The notes below the pieces were generated by a model. The model saw only the letters and a list, made by a program, of their open reading frames with translations. It did no database searches and had not been told where the DNA came from. A DNA stretch of 7,624 nucleotides from Acidobacteriota bacterium (GTDB lineage Bacteria > Acidobacteriota > Thermoanaerobaculia > Multivoradales > JAHZIX01): assembly GCA_020439725.1 (NCBI GenBank), contig JAGQSE010000289.1, positions 4,027 through 11,650 of the forward strand, given 5' to 3'. Numbering within the stretch: position 1 is the first letter of the stretch; every line of letters begins with the position of its first letter. Shown one piece after another: positions 1 through 7,624 of the stretch. A program made the translations under genes and the position numbers.

Positions 1-146
1 CCCTCCCACACGGCGTCGCCGCCCTGGACGACGCTGTCGAAGACCGAGACCTTGGCCTCGCTGCGGCGCAGCAGCTCGCCCCCGACATGCACCAGGATGT
101 CGGCGTTGCGCGGGTCGGGGAGCTCGTGGGCTTCGTAGTCTTGCAT
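1..146 (-). CDS. Class IV (branched-chain-type) aminotransferase, N-terminal fragment
   Basis: Only the first 48 codons are present; the gene runs off the left edge of the window. The visible N-terminus starts MQDYEAHELPDPRNADILVH and contains VSVFDSVVQGGDAVWEG at about residues 33-49. That resembles the 'SVFD...GDAVFEG' opening of PLP-dependent fold-type IV aminotransferases (the IlvE/D-amino-acid transaminase family), which in that family leads into a loop by the active site. The catalytic lysine and the phosphate-binding residues lie outside the window, so substrate cannot be judged. The ATG follows a GGAG Shine-Dalgarno about 8 nt upstream and begins 16 nt after the stop of the sulfotransferase-like gene, so the two are almost certainly co-transcribed. 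The family call is fairly safe. Calling it a true branched-chain amino acid aminotransferase is inference, so no symbol is given. Confidence 0.82.
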   Translation of the reverse strand, partial: MQDYEAHELPDPRNADILVHVGGELLRRSEAKVSVFDSVVQGGDAVWE

Positions 147-162
147 CGCGGAATCTCCAGAG

Positions 163-930
163 TCAGCTCGCCGGCGCCTTGATGGCCGAGCGGTAGAGAC
201 GCTCGTAGAGCGGTCTGCAGGTCTCGAGCAGCGGCAGGACATGGTCCGGCGGCGCCTCGCGTTTGGGGCGGTAGGGGGCGAAGCCCGTCGAGCGATGGAC
301 CGCCTGGTACCAGTGGGGCGCCCAGGGGCCGTCTTCGGGGCGCGCTCCCGCGGGCCACGACAGCATCGCCGGGTCGAAGGGAATTCCGAGACGGCGGCAC
401 AGCTCCGCGAGCACCGCCGGCGGGTCGAGGAGCACCTCGCGAGCATCGAGCACCGGCGGCTCCTGACCGCGCGCCTCGAGGTGCTCGAGGAGCTGGATCT
501 GGAGGTCGAGGCCGGTGTCGCGGAGTGTCGGCTCTGGCAGCTGACGCACCAGCGTGGTCAGGACCTCGCGCGGGTCTCGGACCAGGAGGACGTGGACGCC
601 CTGGTCGAGAAAGCTCCAGTCGATGCCCACCAGGTGGTGGGCCATCTGCTTGAAGAAGACCACCGGCCGGTCGTAGGGACCGAGGAGCACCGTATCGATG
701 ATGCGCCGGGCGTCGGTGTCGAGGACCTCGAGGAGCTCATCACGACCCGGGTGCACCGCACCGGTGAGCTCGAGGTAGGGGCCGTAGAGCGGCTCGTCGA
801 CCACCCGCGTGTCGGCCCGCTGGGCGAAGGAGTACATCAACGCCGTCGAGACGTTGCGCGGTCCCGACCAGGCGTGGATACGGAGCGGTGCTGCGGACCC
901 GGCGGGTTCAGACTCGACGAAGGGCGGCAT
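163..930 (-). CDS. Sulfotransferase-like (P-loop) protein paired with an aminotransferase
   Basis: A 255-residue cytosolic protein with no signal peptide or membrane segment. The segment IHAWSGPRNVSTALMYSF (about residues 18-35) matches the sulfotransferase-type P-loop (5'-phosphosulfate-binding region). LLVRDPREVLTTLVRQLPEP (about 115-134) matches the second, 3'-phosphate-binding region, with R118-D119-P120 taking the place of the usual R-[DN]-P. VFFKQMAHHL (91-100) lies between them. The C-terminal PLYERLYRSAI is typical of this subgroup. The length suits a single-domain bacterial sulfotransferase-like protein. The substrate is unknown and PAPS use is not proven. The chosen ATG has GAGG 4-5 nt upstream. 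The gene follows leuS by 77 nt and precedes the aminotransferase by 16 nt, which suggests a functional pair acting on an amino- or keto-acid-related substrate (inference). Confidence 0.85.
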   Translation of the reverse strand: MPPFVESEPAGSAAPLRIHAWSGPRNVSTALMYSFAQRADTRVVDEPLYGPYLELTGAVHPGRDELLEVLDTDARRIIDTVLLGPYDRPVVFFKQMAHHLVGIDWSFLDQGVHVLLVRDPREVLTTLVRQLPEPTLRDTGLDLQIQLLEHLEARGQEPPVLDAREVLLDPPAVLAELCRRLGIPFDPAMLSWPAGARPEDGPWAPHWYQAVHRSTGFAPYRPKREAPPDHVLPLLETCRPLYERLYRSAIKAPAS

Positions 931-953
931 CGGCCCTCGATGTTATGGCGGAT

Positions 954-1006
954 CCCGGGCCGAGACCAGCCGCCGGGGCGGCCGCGATCCGGCCCGGCGG
1001 CCCGGG
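954..1006 (-). other. GC-rich inverted repeats between leuS and the sulfotransferase gene
   Basis: This 53-nt stretch in the 77-nt gap begins 1 nt after the leuS stop. It contains a perfect 9-bp inverted repeat (CCCGGGCCG at 954-962 with CGGCCCGGG at 998-1006). It also contains a perfect 8-bp one (CCGCCGGG at 970-977 with CCCGGCGG at 993-1000). The two share 998-1000, so they cannot both form in full. There is no T-run after either stem in the direction of transcription, so this is not a canonical intrinsic terminator. It could be a partial terminator, an mRNA-end stabiliser, or chance in very GC-rich DNA. Confidence 0.35.
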
Positions 1007-1007
1007 C

Positions 1008-3482
<2,475 letters not shown>

Positions 3483-3525
3483 GGCACTGGCTCCGTCAGG
3501 TCTGCTCTCGGGGTGGTTCGTTGCT

Positions 3526-3580
3526 CCGGCGGGGTTCGCCGTCTGCCGCCGGGTGAGCCGGGAAGCTTACCACCGGCGGC
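3526..3580 (-). other. leuS leader with three mutually complementary GC segments
   Basis: In the untranslated stretch before leuS, segment A (3573-3580, minus-strand GCCGCCGG) can pair with segment B (3545-3552, CCGGCGGC) over 8 bp. B can instead pair with segment C (3526-3532, CCGCCGG) over 7 bp. A:B and B:C are mutually exclusive. There is no T-run and no leucine-rich leader peptide, and no T-box hallmark was recognised. It may be an attenuator-like switch, a weak terminator for the gene upstream, or coincidence in GC-rich DNA. Confidence 0.3.
3564..3572 (-). promoter_or_regulatory. Possible extended -10 promoter for leuS
   Basis: The minus strand reads TGGTAAGCT, which fits the TGn-TAnnnT extended -10 form. 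It would place a transcription start near 3557 and give a leader of about 75 nt. No convincing -35 hexamer lies 16-18 bp upstream. The site falls in the loop between leader segments A and B. This is a weak match reported only because leuS is separated from its upstream neighbour by 138 nt. Confidence 0.22.
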
Positions 3581-3620
3581 GTCAGCGGCCGCGGGCTGGT
3601 CGGCGGCTGCTAGATGAGGC

Positions 3621-3812
3621 TCAGAGGGTGAGGCCCTTGAACTGCGGGATGACGAAGCGCAGGAGAGCCCAGCCGACGGCGATGAAGAAGACGAAGGTCA
3701 CGACCGCCGAAATCTTCGCCGCACGCGGGCTGCTGGTCTCGAGGGCGATCCAGTAGATGCCGCCGGTGGCGGTGAAACAGAAGGCGATGTAGAGAAGCGC
3801 GGGCATCAACAT
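3621..3812 (-). CDS. Small two-helix membrane protein, unknown function
   Basis: A 63-residue protein I do not recognise. It has two hydrophobic segments long enough to span the membrane. The first is about residues 5-24 (ALLYIAFCFTATGGIYWIAL). The second is about 34-55 and is rich in V, F, I and W. They are joined by a short polar, positively charged linker (ETSSPRAAK, about 25-33), and the protein ends in a short basic tail (QFKGLTL). It therefore looks like a helical hairpin in the inner membrane. The first ATG (3812) is preferred because GGAG sits 5 nt before it; a second ATG two codons later is less well spaced. It begins 31 nt after the DUF6116-like gene ends, so the two small membrane proteins are probably made from one transcript. 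Codon use matches the neighbours, which supports a real gene. No enzymatic motif is visible. Confidence 0.72.
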   Translation of the reverse strand: MLMPALLYIAFCFTATGGIYWIALETSSPRAAKISAVVTFVFFIAVGWALLRFVIPQFKGLTL

Positions 3813-3843
3813 GGCGGCTCCGGGTTGCGGGGCGACGCGCGGC

Positions 3844-4089
3844 TCAGCGTTCCCCGGGCGGGGTGACGTTCTTCTCGACCCGAGGTGCTTCCTCGGGAGC
3901 TTCGGCTCGGTTGCGGAGCGAGCCGAGCAGGAGGGTCAAGGCGCCCAGGAGGATCTCGTCGATGAAGGGGACGACGTCGGGGAGTACCAGGTCGACGAGG
4001 AAGAGAACCGCTGCCAGCGTGAATAGCTGGGGATAGCGCAACCGTGACAGGAAGTAGGTGAAGACGCCGGTGGTGCCGATCTTGGCCAT
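3844..4089 (-). CDS. DUF6116-like small membrane protein
   Basis: An 81-residue protein. It has a short N-terminal amphipathic stretch, a core reading FLSRLRYPQLFTLAAVLFLV (about residues 13-32), and then DLVLPDVVPFIDEILLGALT (about 33-52). The tail is hydrophilic, rich in Glu, Pro and Arg, and probably cytosolic. The pattern 'RLRYPQLF...DLVLPD.VPF.DEILLG' is what I recall for the uncharacterised DUF6116 family (from memory, not searched). It looks like one or two membrane passes. ATG at 4089 is chosen because the family-like sequence starts there. A GTG at 4113 would add eight residues (MAASYTPA) and begin 12 nt after the fadJ stop. Neither start has a good Shine-Dalgarno. It is tightly linked to fadJ upstream and to the two-helix protein downstream. 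Function unknown. Confidence 0.8.
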   Translation of the reverse strand: MAKIGTTGVFTYFLSRLRYPQLFTLAAVLFLVDLVLPDVVPFIDEILLGALTLLLGSLRNRAEAPEEAPRVEKNVTPPGER

Positions 4090-4095
4090 GGCCGG

Positions 4096-4101
4096 AGTAT
4101 A
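4096..4101 (-). promoter_or_regulatory. Candidate -10 element just upstream of the DUF6116-like start
   Basis: The minus strand reads TATACT, a 5/6 match to TATAAT, ending 6 nt before the ATG at 4089. Transcription from it would start at or within a base of the ATG and so give a leaderless mRNA. That would explain the lack of a Shine-Dalgarno. No good -35 is seen at 16-18 bp; the nearest loose match (CTGACG) is about 21 bp away. It could be chance, with the gene simply read through from fadJ. Confidence 0.3.
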
Positions 4102-4124
4102 GCTCGCCGCCACCGGCGGTCCCG

Positions 4125-6281
4125 TCAGTCGTCACCGTGGAACTTGGCGCCCCGGGCCGCCATGTCGCGGAGCAATTGCGCCGGCGCCAGACGGTCGCCG
4201 TAGCGGTCGGCGTAGTGGTCGAGACGGGCGACGACGTGGGCCAGGCCCAGGCGGTCGGCCTCGTGCAGGATGCCGCCGCGGAAGGGGGGGAAGCCAAAGC
4301 CGAAAATCACCCCGATGTCGATGTCCGCAGGGTTCTCGATGATGCCTTCCTCGATGCAGTGGGCGGTCTCGTTGAGCATCTGCATCCAGCAGCGCTCGAC
4401 GATCTCCTGGTCGGCGATCTCGCTCTTCGACCACTCGAGGAGCTGGTAGACCGACTCGTCGACACCCTTCTTCTTGCCGTTCTCGTAGCGGTAGAAGCCC
4501 TTGCCGCCCTTCCTCCCGGTGCGACCGTCGTCGAGCAGCCGCTGGAAGATCTCCGGTGCCTGGATACGCTCACCGAAGTACTCGAGGAGCACGCGGCTGA
4601 CGTGGCCGCCGATGTCGATGCCGACCTCGTCCATCAGCGCGATGGGACCGACCGGGAAGCCCCAGCGGGTGAGCGCCCGGTCGATCTGCTCGATGGGGGC
4701 GCCCTGCGTCAGGATCCACGCCGCCTCGTTGAGGAAGGGGGCGAGCACGCGGGTGGTGAAGAAGCCGGGGCCGTCGTTGACCACGATCACCGTCTTGCCC
4801 ATCCGCTTGCCCACTTGGACGGTGGTGGCCAGCGCTTCCTCGGAGGTGGCCGGGTGGCGGATCACCTCGAGCAGCGGCATCTTGTGCACCGGGCTGAAGA
4901 AGTGCATGCCGACCACGTTGTGGGGCCGGCTGCTGCCTCCGGCGAGCCGCGCGATCGGAATGGTCGAGGTGTTCGAGGCGAAGATCAGCCGCTCGGAGGT
5001 CACGGCCTCGACCTCCTGGATCACCTTGTGCTTGAGTGCGACGTCCTCGAACACCGCCTCGATCACGAACTCGAGACGGCCGAAGCCGCCGTAGTCGACC
5101 GCCGGGTGGATCCGGCTCATGGCCAGGGTGAGCTCCACCGGAGTCATCTTGCGGCGCCGGACCAGCCCCTGGAAGAGGTCGCGGCAGCTCTTGAGCCCGC
5201 GGCCGACGCTCGGCCAGTCGCGGTCCTTGAGCTCGACCCGGATGTCCTTGTAGGCGAGGACCTGGGCGATGCCCGAGCCCATGAAGCCGGCGCCCAACAC
5301 CCCCGCCCGCTCGACGTCGTGGGTGGCCTTGGCGGCGAGCGCGGCGGCTCGGCCATCGACCTCGTTCTTCATGAAGAAGATGCCCATCAGGCTCTTGGCC
5401 TCGGGGCTGACGACGAGCTCGGAGAAGCCCTTGGCTTCGAGCTCCAGAGCTTTGTCGAGGGGCAGGCTCATGCCCTCCTCGATGACCTCGAGGGCCTTGA
5501 GCGGCGCGGGGTAGTGACCACCGGTCTTGGCCATCACGCCCTCGCGCGCCTTCGAGTAGACGATGGACTTGGCGACGGGCACCGAAGCGAGGGCGTTCTG
5601 CGCCTTCTGCAGGAAGCTCGAGCGCGGCTTGCCGTGACCTTTGACCTTGCCCTGGTCGACCAGCCGGAGCGCCGCCGTGCGCAGGTCCGCCGGGTGGCAG
5701 GTGGCGTCGACGATTCCCAGCCGGCGCGCCTTCTTCGCGTCCACCTGGCTGCCGCTCAGGATCAGCGGCAGCGCCGAGGCCACGCCGATGAGGCGCGGCA
5801 AGCGCTGCGTGCCGCCGAGGCCGGGGAAGAGGCCCAGCTGGACTTCGGGCAGCCCGAGCTTGGTCTTGGGGTGCTCGGTGGCGACGCGTAGGTCGCAGGC
5901 CAGGGCGAGCTCGAGACCACCCCCCAGGCAGGCGCCGTGGATGGCGGCGACGGTGGGGAAGGGCAGGTGGTGGATGCGCTGGCAGAGCTCGTGACCGCGC
6001 TCGAGGAGGGCGCGGACCTCGGCCGGGTCGGAGAGCCCCTGGAGCTCTTCGATATCGGCGCCGGCGACGAACGTGTCGGGCTTACCGGAGACCAGCACCA
6101 AGCCGCGAGGCTTCTCCGCCTCGATGCGGTCGAGGAGCGCCTCGAAACCCGCCATGACGCGGCTCGAGACCGTGTTGACCTTCTTCGCCGGGTCGTCCAG
6201 GGTCAGCCAGGCGACCCCGTCCTCGAGGGTCAGGCGCAACGCGCCGGAAGCGTCGTCGGGGCTCGGTACCGGGTCGGCCAT
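4125..6281 (-). CDS. fadJ: Fatty-acid oxidation complex alpha subunit: enoyl-CoA hydratase / 3-hydroxyacyl-CoA dehydrogenase
   Basis: A 718-residue bifunctional cytosolic enzyme that hydrates trans-2-enoyl-CoA and then oxidises L-3-hydroxyacyl-CoA with NAD+, working with a thiolase beta subunit. The N-terminal crotonase domain (about residues 12-200) carries the oxyanion-hole segment FVAGADIEEL (71-80). Catalytic glutamates are E124 (in CLGGGLELALACD) and E146 (in GLPEVQLGLFPGLGGTQRL). A linker (about 200-320) leads to the dehydrogenase. Its NAD-binding GxGxxG lies in VLGAGFMGSG (328-337), and ASNTST (435-440), H460 in GMHFFSPVHKMPLLEVI, and the C-terminal helical domains follow from about 505 on. 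Length and the GLPEVQLG/GGTQRL signature favour FadJ/HADHA-type over FadB. ATG 6281 is chosen because AGGAG sits 6 nt upstream. The open frame continues to 6506, but there it uses AT-ending codons (ATA, TTT, CTT, CAA) and overlaps promoters. It diverges from the thiolase gene. Confidence 0.95.
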   Translation of the reverse strand: MADPVPSPDDASGALRLTLEDGVAWLTLDDPAKKVNTVSSRVMAGFEALLDRIEAEKPRGLVLVSGKPDTFVAGADIEELQGLSDPAEVRALLERGHELCQRIHHLPFPTVAAIHGACLGGGLELALACDLRVATEHPKTKLGLPEVQLGLFPGLGGTQRLPRLIGVASALPLILSGSQVDAKKARRLGIVDATCHPADLRTAALRLVDQGKVKGHGKPRSSFLQKAQNALASVPVAKSIVYSKAREGVMAKTGGHYPAPLKALEVIEEGMSLPLDKALELEAKGFSELVVSPEAKSLMGIFFMKNEVDGRAAALAAKATHDVERAGVLGAGFMGSGIAQVLAYKDIRVELKDRDWPSVGRGLKSCRDLFQGLVRRRKMTPVELTLAMSRIHPAVDYGGFGRLEFVIEAVFEDVALKHKVIQEVEAVTSERLIFASNTSTIPIARLAGGSSRPHNVVGMHFFSPVHKMPLLEVIRHPATSEEALATTVQVGKRMGKTVIVVNDGPGFFTTRVLAPFLNEAAWILTQGAPIEQIDRALTRWGFPVGPIALMDEVGIDIGGHVSRVLLEYFGERIQAPEIFQRLLDDGRTGRKGGKGFYRYENGKKKGVDESVYQLLEWSKSEIADQEIVERCWMQMLNETAHCIEEGIIENPADIDIGVIFGFGFPPFRGGILHEADRLGLAHVVARLDHYADRYGDRLAPAQLLRDMAARGAKFHGDD

Positions 6282-6287
6282 GGCTCT

Positions 6288-6292
6288 CTCCT
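6288..6292 (-). promoter_or_regulatory. Shine-Dalgarno fixing the fadJ start
   Basis: AGGAG on the minus strand, 6 nt before the ATG at 6281. It decides the start, because the reading frame stays open for a further 75 codons upstream and could otherwise be annotated as a long N-terminal extension. Confidence 0.85.
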
Positions 6293-6318
6293 CGTGTTGG
6301 GCGGTGGGGCGGCGGCTC

Positions 6319-6369
6319 TGCCGCAGCTTGGCAAAACCATCGTAGATTCCTTGCCGCAGCGTGTCAAGA
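6319..6369. repeat. Imperfect 18-bp direct repeat in the shared fad control region
   Basis: Copies lie at 6319-6336 (TGCCGCAGCTTGGCAAAA) and 6352-6369 (TGCCGCAGCGTGTCAAGA). They are identical over the first 9 bp and match at 15 of 18 positions, with 33 bp from start to start, about three helical turns. Copy 2 covers most of the -35 of the thiolase promoter and the whole -35 of the fadJ promoter. Copy 1 lies around the predicted fadJ transcription start. This is where a repressor controlling both genes would be expected to bind. Function is inferred. Confidence 0.55.
6339..6367 (-). promoter_or_regulatory. Sigma70-type promoter of fadJ
   Basis: The minus strand carries a perfect -35 TTGACA (6367-6362), a 17-bp spacer, and a -10 TACGAT (6344-6339, 4/6 including TA and the final T). 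The predicted transcription start is near 6332, giving a leader of about 50 nt to the ATG at 6281. It lies in the least GC-rich patch of the region. It would drive fadJ and, by read-through, the two small membrane-protein genes. Confidence 0.65.
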
Positions 6370-6380
6370 AAGGCTATAGT
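6351..6380 (+). promoter_or_regulatory. Sigma70-type promoter of the thiolase gene
   Basis: The plus strand has -35 TTGCCG (6351-6356), an 18-bp spacer and -10 TATAGT (6375-6380, 5/6). The predicted start is near 6387, giving a leader of about 60 nt. Its spacer contains the -35 hexamer of the oppositely directed fadJ promoter, so polymerase bound at one should block the other. Confidence 0.6.
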
Positions 6381-6434
6381 CGGGCGCCGTTCCACCTCCC
6401 GGCGAGCGGGAGACCCAGCGACCAGCCAGCCTCG

Positions 6435-6439
6435 AGGAG
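6435..6439 (+). promoter_or_regulatory. Shine-Dalgarno of the thiolase gene
   Basis: AGGAG with 8 nt to the ATG at 6448. It fixes the start of a gene that has no stop codon inside the window and is therefore easy to miss. Confidence 0.85.
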
Positions 6440-6447
6440 AGACCGTC

Positions 6448-7624
6448 ATGAGCTTTCCCGCCGCACCTTCCCACCGCCGAGTGGCCATCGTCGACGGCGT
6501 GCGCACGCCCTTCGCCCGCGCCTGGACCGCCTACCGGGACCTCGGTGCAGCGGATCTGGGCGGGCACGCGGTGCGCGGTCTTCTGGCCGCCACCGATCTC
6601 GACCCCGCCGAGGTCGACCAGCTGTTCTGGGGCTGCGTCGCGGCGACGCCTCACGGCCCCCACATCGGACGCGAGGTCGTCTTCCGGACCGCGCTGCCGC
6701 CCCAGGTGCCGGCCGTAACGGTCCAGCTCTACTGCGCCTCGGGTGCCCGGGCGGTCGTCGACGGCGCCAACGAGATCGCCCTCGGTCACGCCGACGTGGT
6801 CATCGCCGGCGGTTCCGAGAGCATGTCCGAGGCGCAGGTGATGTGGTCGAAGAAGGTCACCCACGCGCTCCAGTCGGCGTCCAAGGCGCGCTCCTGGGGT
6901 CAGCGTCTCGGCTCCTTCCGCGGTGTCGGTCTCGGCGATCTGAAACCCGAGGCGCCGGGGATCAACGAGCCCACCATCGGCCGCTCCATGGGCCAGTGCG
7001 CCGAGCTGATGGCCAAGGAGATGGGCATCGCCCGCGGCGAGCAGGACGCCTGGGCCCTCGAGAGCCATCGCCGCGCTGCGGCAGCGTACGCCTCCGGCAA
7101 GCTCGCCGGCGAGGTCTGTGCCGTGCCCCTCGAGCCCAAGTTCGCCGAAACCCTCGAACGCGACACCGATGTCCGCGACGACACCAGCCTCGAGAAGCTC
7201 AGCCGCCTTCGGCCGGTTTTCGACCGCGCCTACGGCACCGTCACCGCGGGCAATGCCAGCCCGCTCACCGACGGTGCCGGTGCGGTGTTGCTGATGGCCG
7301 AGGAGAAGGCCAAGGCTCTGGGCTACGAGCCGCTGGCGTACATCCGCTCCTACGCCATGGCGGCCGTGGACATCCAGCGCGAGCATCTCTTGATCGGTCC
7401 CGCGTACTCGGCCCCCATCGCCCTCGAACGGGCCGGCATGCGGCTCGAAGACGCCGAGATGATCGAGATGCACGAGGCCTTCGCGGCCCAGGTGCTGGCC
7501 ACCCTGCAGCGCTTTGAGAGCGCCATCTTCGCCGAGCAACTCGGTCTCGACGGACCGATCATCGGCGAGGTGGACCGCGCTCGCCTCAACCCCAACGGTG
7601 GTTCCATCGCCATGGGTCATCCCT
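6448..7624 (+). CDS. fadI: 3-ketoacyl-CoA thiolase (fatty-acid oxidation beta subunit), C-terminus cut off
   Basis: Cytosolic thiolase that cleaves 3-ketoacyl-CoA with CoA to acetyl-CoA and a shortened acyl-CoA. 392 codons are visible with no stop before the window edge; FadI is about 430 residues, so only the last few dozen are missing. The N-terminus has the thiolase start RVAIVDGVRTPFAR (11-24). The acyl-accepting cysteine is C96 in VQLYCASGARAV. VIAGGSESMS (118-127), RPVFDRAYGTVTAGNASPLT (255-274) and TDGAGAVLLM are family motifs. MHEAFAAQ (341-348) has the His-Glu-Ala-Phe form typical of FadI/HADHB rather than the Asn-Glu-Ala-Phe form of FadA. NPNGGSIAMGHP (381-392) includes the catalytic histidine loop. 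The last catalytic cysteine is beyond the edge. It is the natural partner of the divergent FadJ-like subunit. Confidence 0.95.
   Translation, partial: MSFPAAPSHRRVAIVDGVRTPFARAWTAYRDLGAADLGGHAVRGLLAATDLDPAEVDQLFWGCVAATPHGPHIGREVVFRTALPPQVPAVTVQLYCASGARAVVDGANEIALGHADVVIAGGSESMSEAQVMWSKKVTHALQSASKARSWGQRLGSFRGVGLGDLKPEAPGINEPTIGRSMGQCAELMAKEMGIARGEQDAWALESHRRAAAAYASGKLAGEVCAVPLEPKFAETLERDTDVRDDTSLEKLSRLRPVFDRAYGTVTAGNASPLTDGAGAVLLMAEEKAKALGYEPLAYIRSYAMAAVDIQREHLLIGPAYSAPIALERAGMRLEDAEMIEMHEAFAAQVLATLQRFESAIFAEQLGLDGPIIGEVDRARLNPNGGSIAMGHP

Noticed and set aside
931..950. TAACAT as a promoter -10 for the sulfotransferase-like gene
   Set aside because: Only 4/6, no usable -35, and it would start transcription 2-4 nt before the ATG, cutting off part of the GAGG Shine-Dalgarno.
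3806..4297. 163-codon minus-strand frame across the end of fadJ and the DUF6116-like gene
   Set aside because: Out of frame with both real genes, and rich in Pro, Arg, Ser and Thr as expected for a shifted GC-rich frame.
4137..5891. 584-codon open frame on the plus strand opposite fadJ
   Set aside because: Same codon-aligned antisense effect over a clear FadJ; no recognisable protein features.
6282..6506. 75-codon N-terminal extension of FadJ
   Set aside because: The stretch uses AT-ending codons unlike the gene, contains the promoters and direct repeat, and overlaps the thiolase start. A strong Shine-Dalgarno precedes the ATG at 6281.
5937..7517. 526-codon plus-strand frame across the fad control region and the thiolase gene
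   Set aside because: It crosses the fadJ 5' end, both promoters and then reads the thiolase gene out of frame, giving an Arg/Gly/His-rich product. The true gene is in another frame from 6448.
6364..7620. 418-codon minus-strand frame opposite the thiolase gene
   Set aside because: Codon-aligned shadow of the thiolase; no start signal and no domain.

Overview
The window comes from a very GC-rich bacterial chromosome. Codons are strongly G/C at third positions, genes are tightly packed, and the only AT-richer patches are short intergenic ones. The content is mostly core metabolism with no plasmid, phage, IS or CRISPR signature. The gene set (a FadJ/FadI-type beta-oxidation pair, a DUF6116-like membrane protein, a LeuRS whose HIGH motif is followed by WYA, and a sulfotransferase-like/class IV aminotransferase pair) would fit an Acidobacteriota-like or other high-GC environmental heterotroph. 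That placement is a weak guess from memory; nothing here fixes the phylum.

Layout. Six genes lie on the minus strand, and one on the plus strand diverges from them. Read in minus-strand order from about 6281 down to 1, they are: the fatty-acid oxidation alpha subunit (fadJ-like, 6281-4125); a small DUF6116-like membrane protein (4089-3844); a 63-residue two-helix membrane protein (3812-3621); leucyl-tRNA synthetase leuS (3482-1008); a sulfotransferase-like protein (930-163); and the first 48 codons of a class IV, branched-chain-type aminotransferase (146-1, cut by the window edge). The plus-strand gene is a FadI-type 3-ketoacyl-CoA thiolase (6448 onward, cut by the right edge just after its GHP motif).

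How they work together. The fadJ-like and fadI-like genes encode the two subunits of a trifunctional-type beta-oxidation complex: hydratase plus 3-hydroxyacyl-CoA dehydrogenase, and thiolase. They are divergent and share a 166-nt control region. That region holds two overlapping sigma70-like promoters and an 18-bp imperfect direct repeat (15/18) placed 33 bp apart, a good candidate operator for co-regulating both subunits. leuS sits behind a 138-nt leader with GC-rich complementary segments. The sulfotransferase-like and aminotransferase genes are 16 nt apart and look translationally linked.

The best leads are the shared fad control region with its repeat, and the sulfotransferase/aminotransferase pair. 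The pair has the same order as a fused two-domain protein that I recall from animal genomes. No clearly new multi-gene system is visible.
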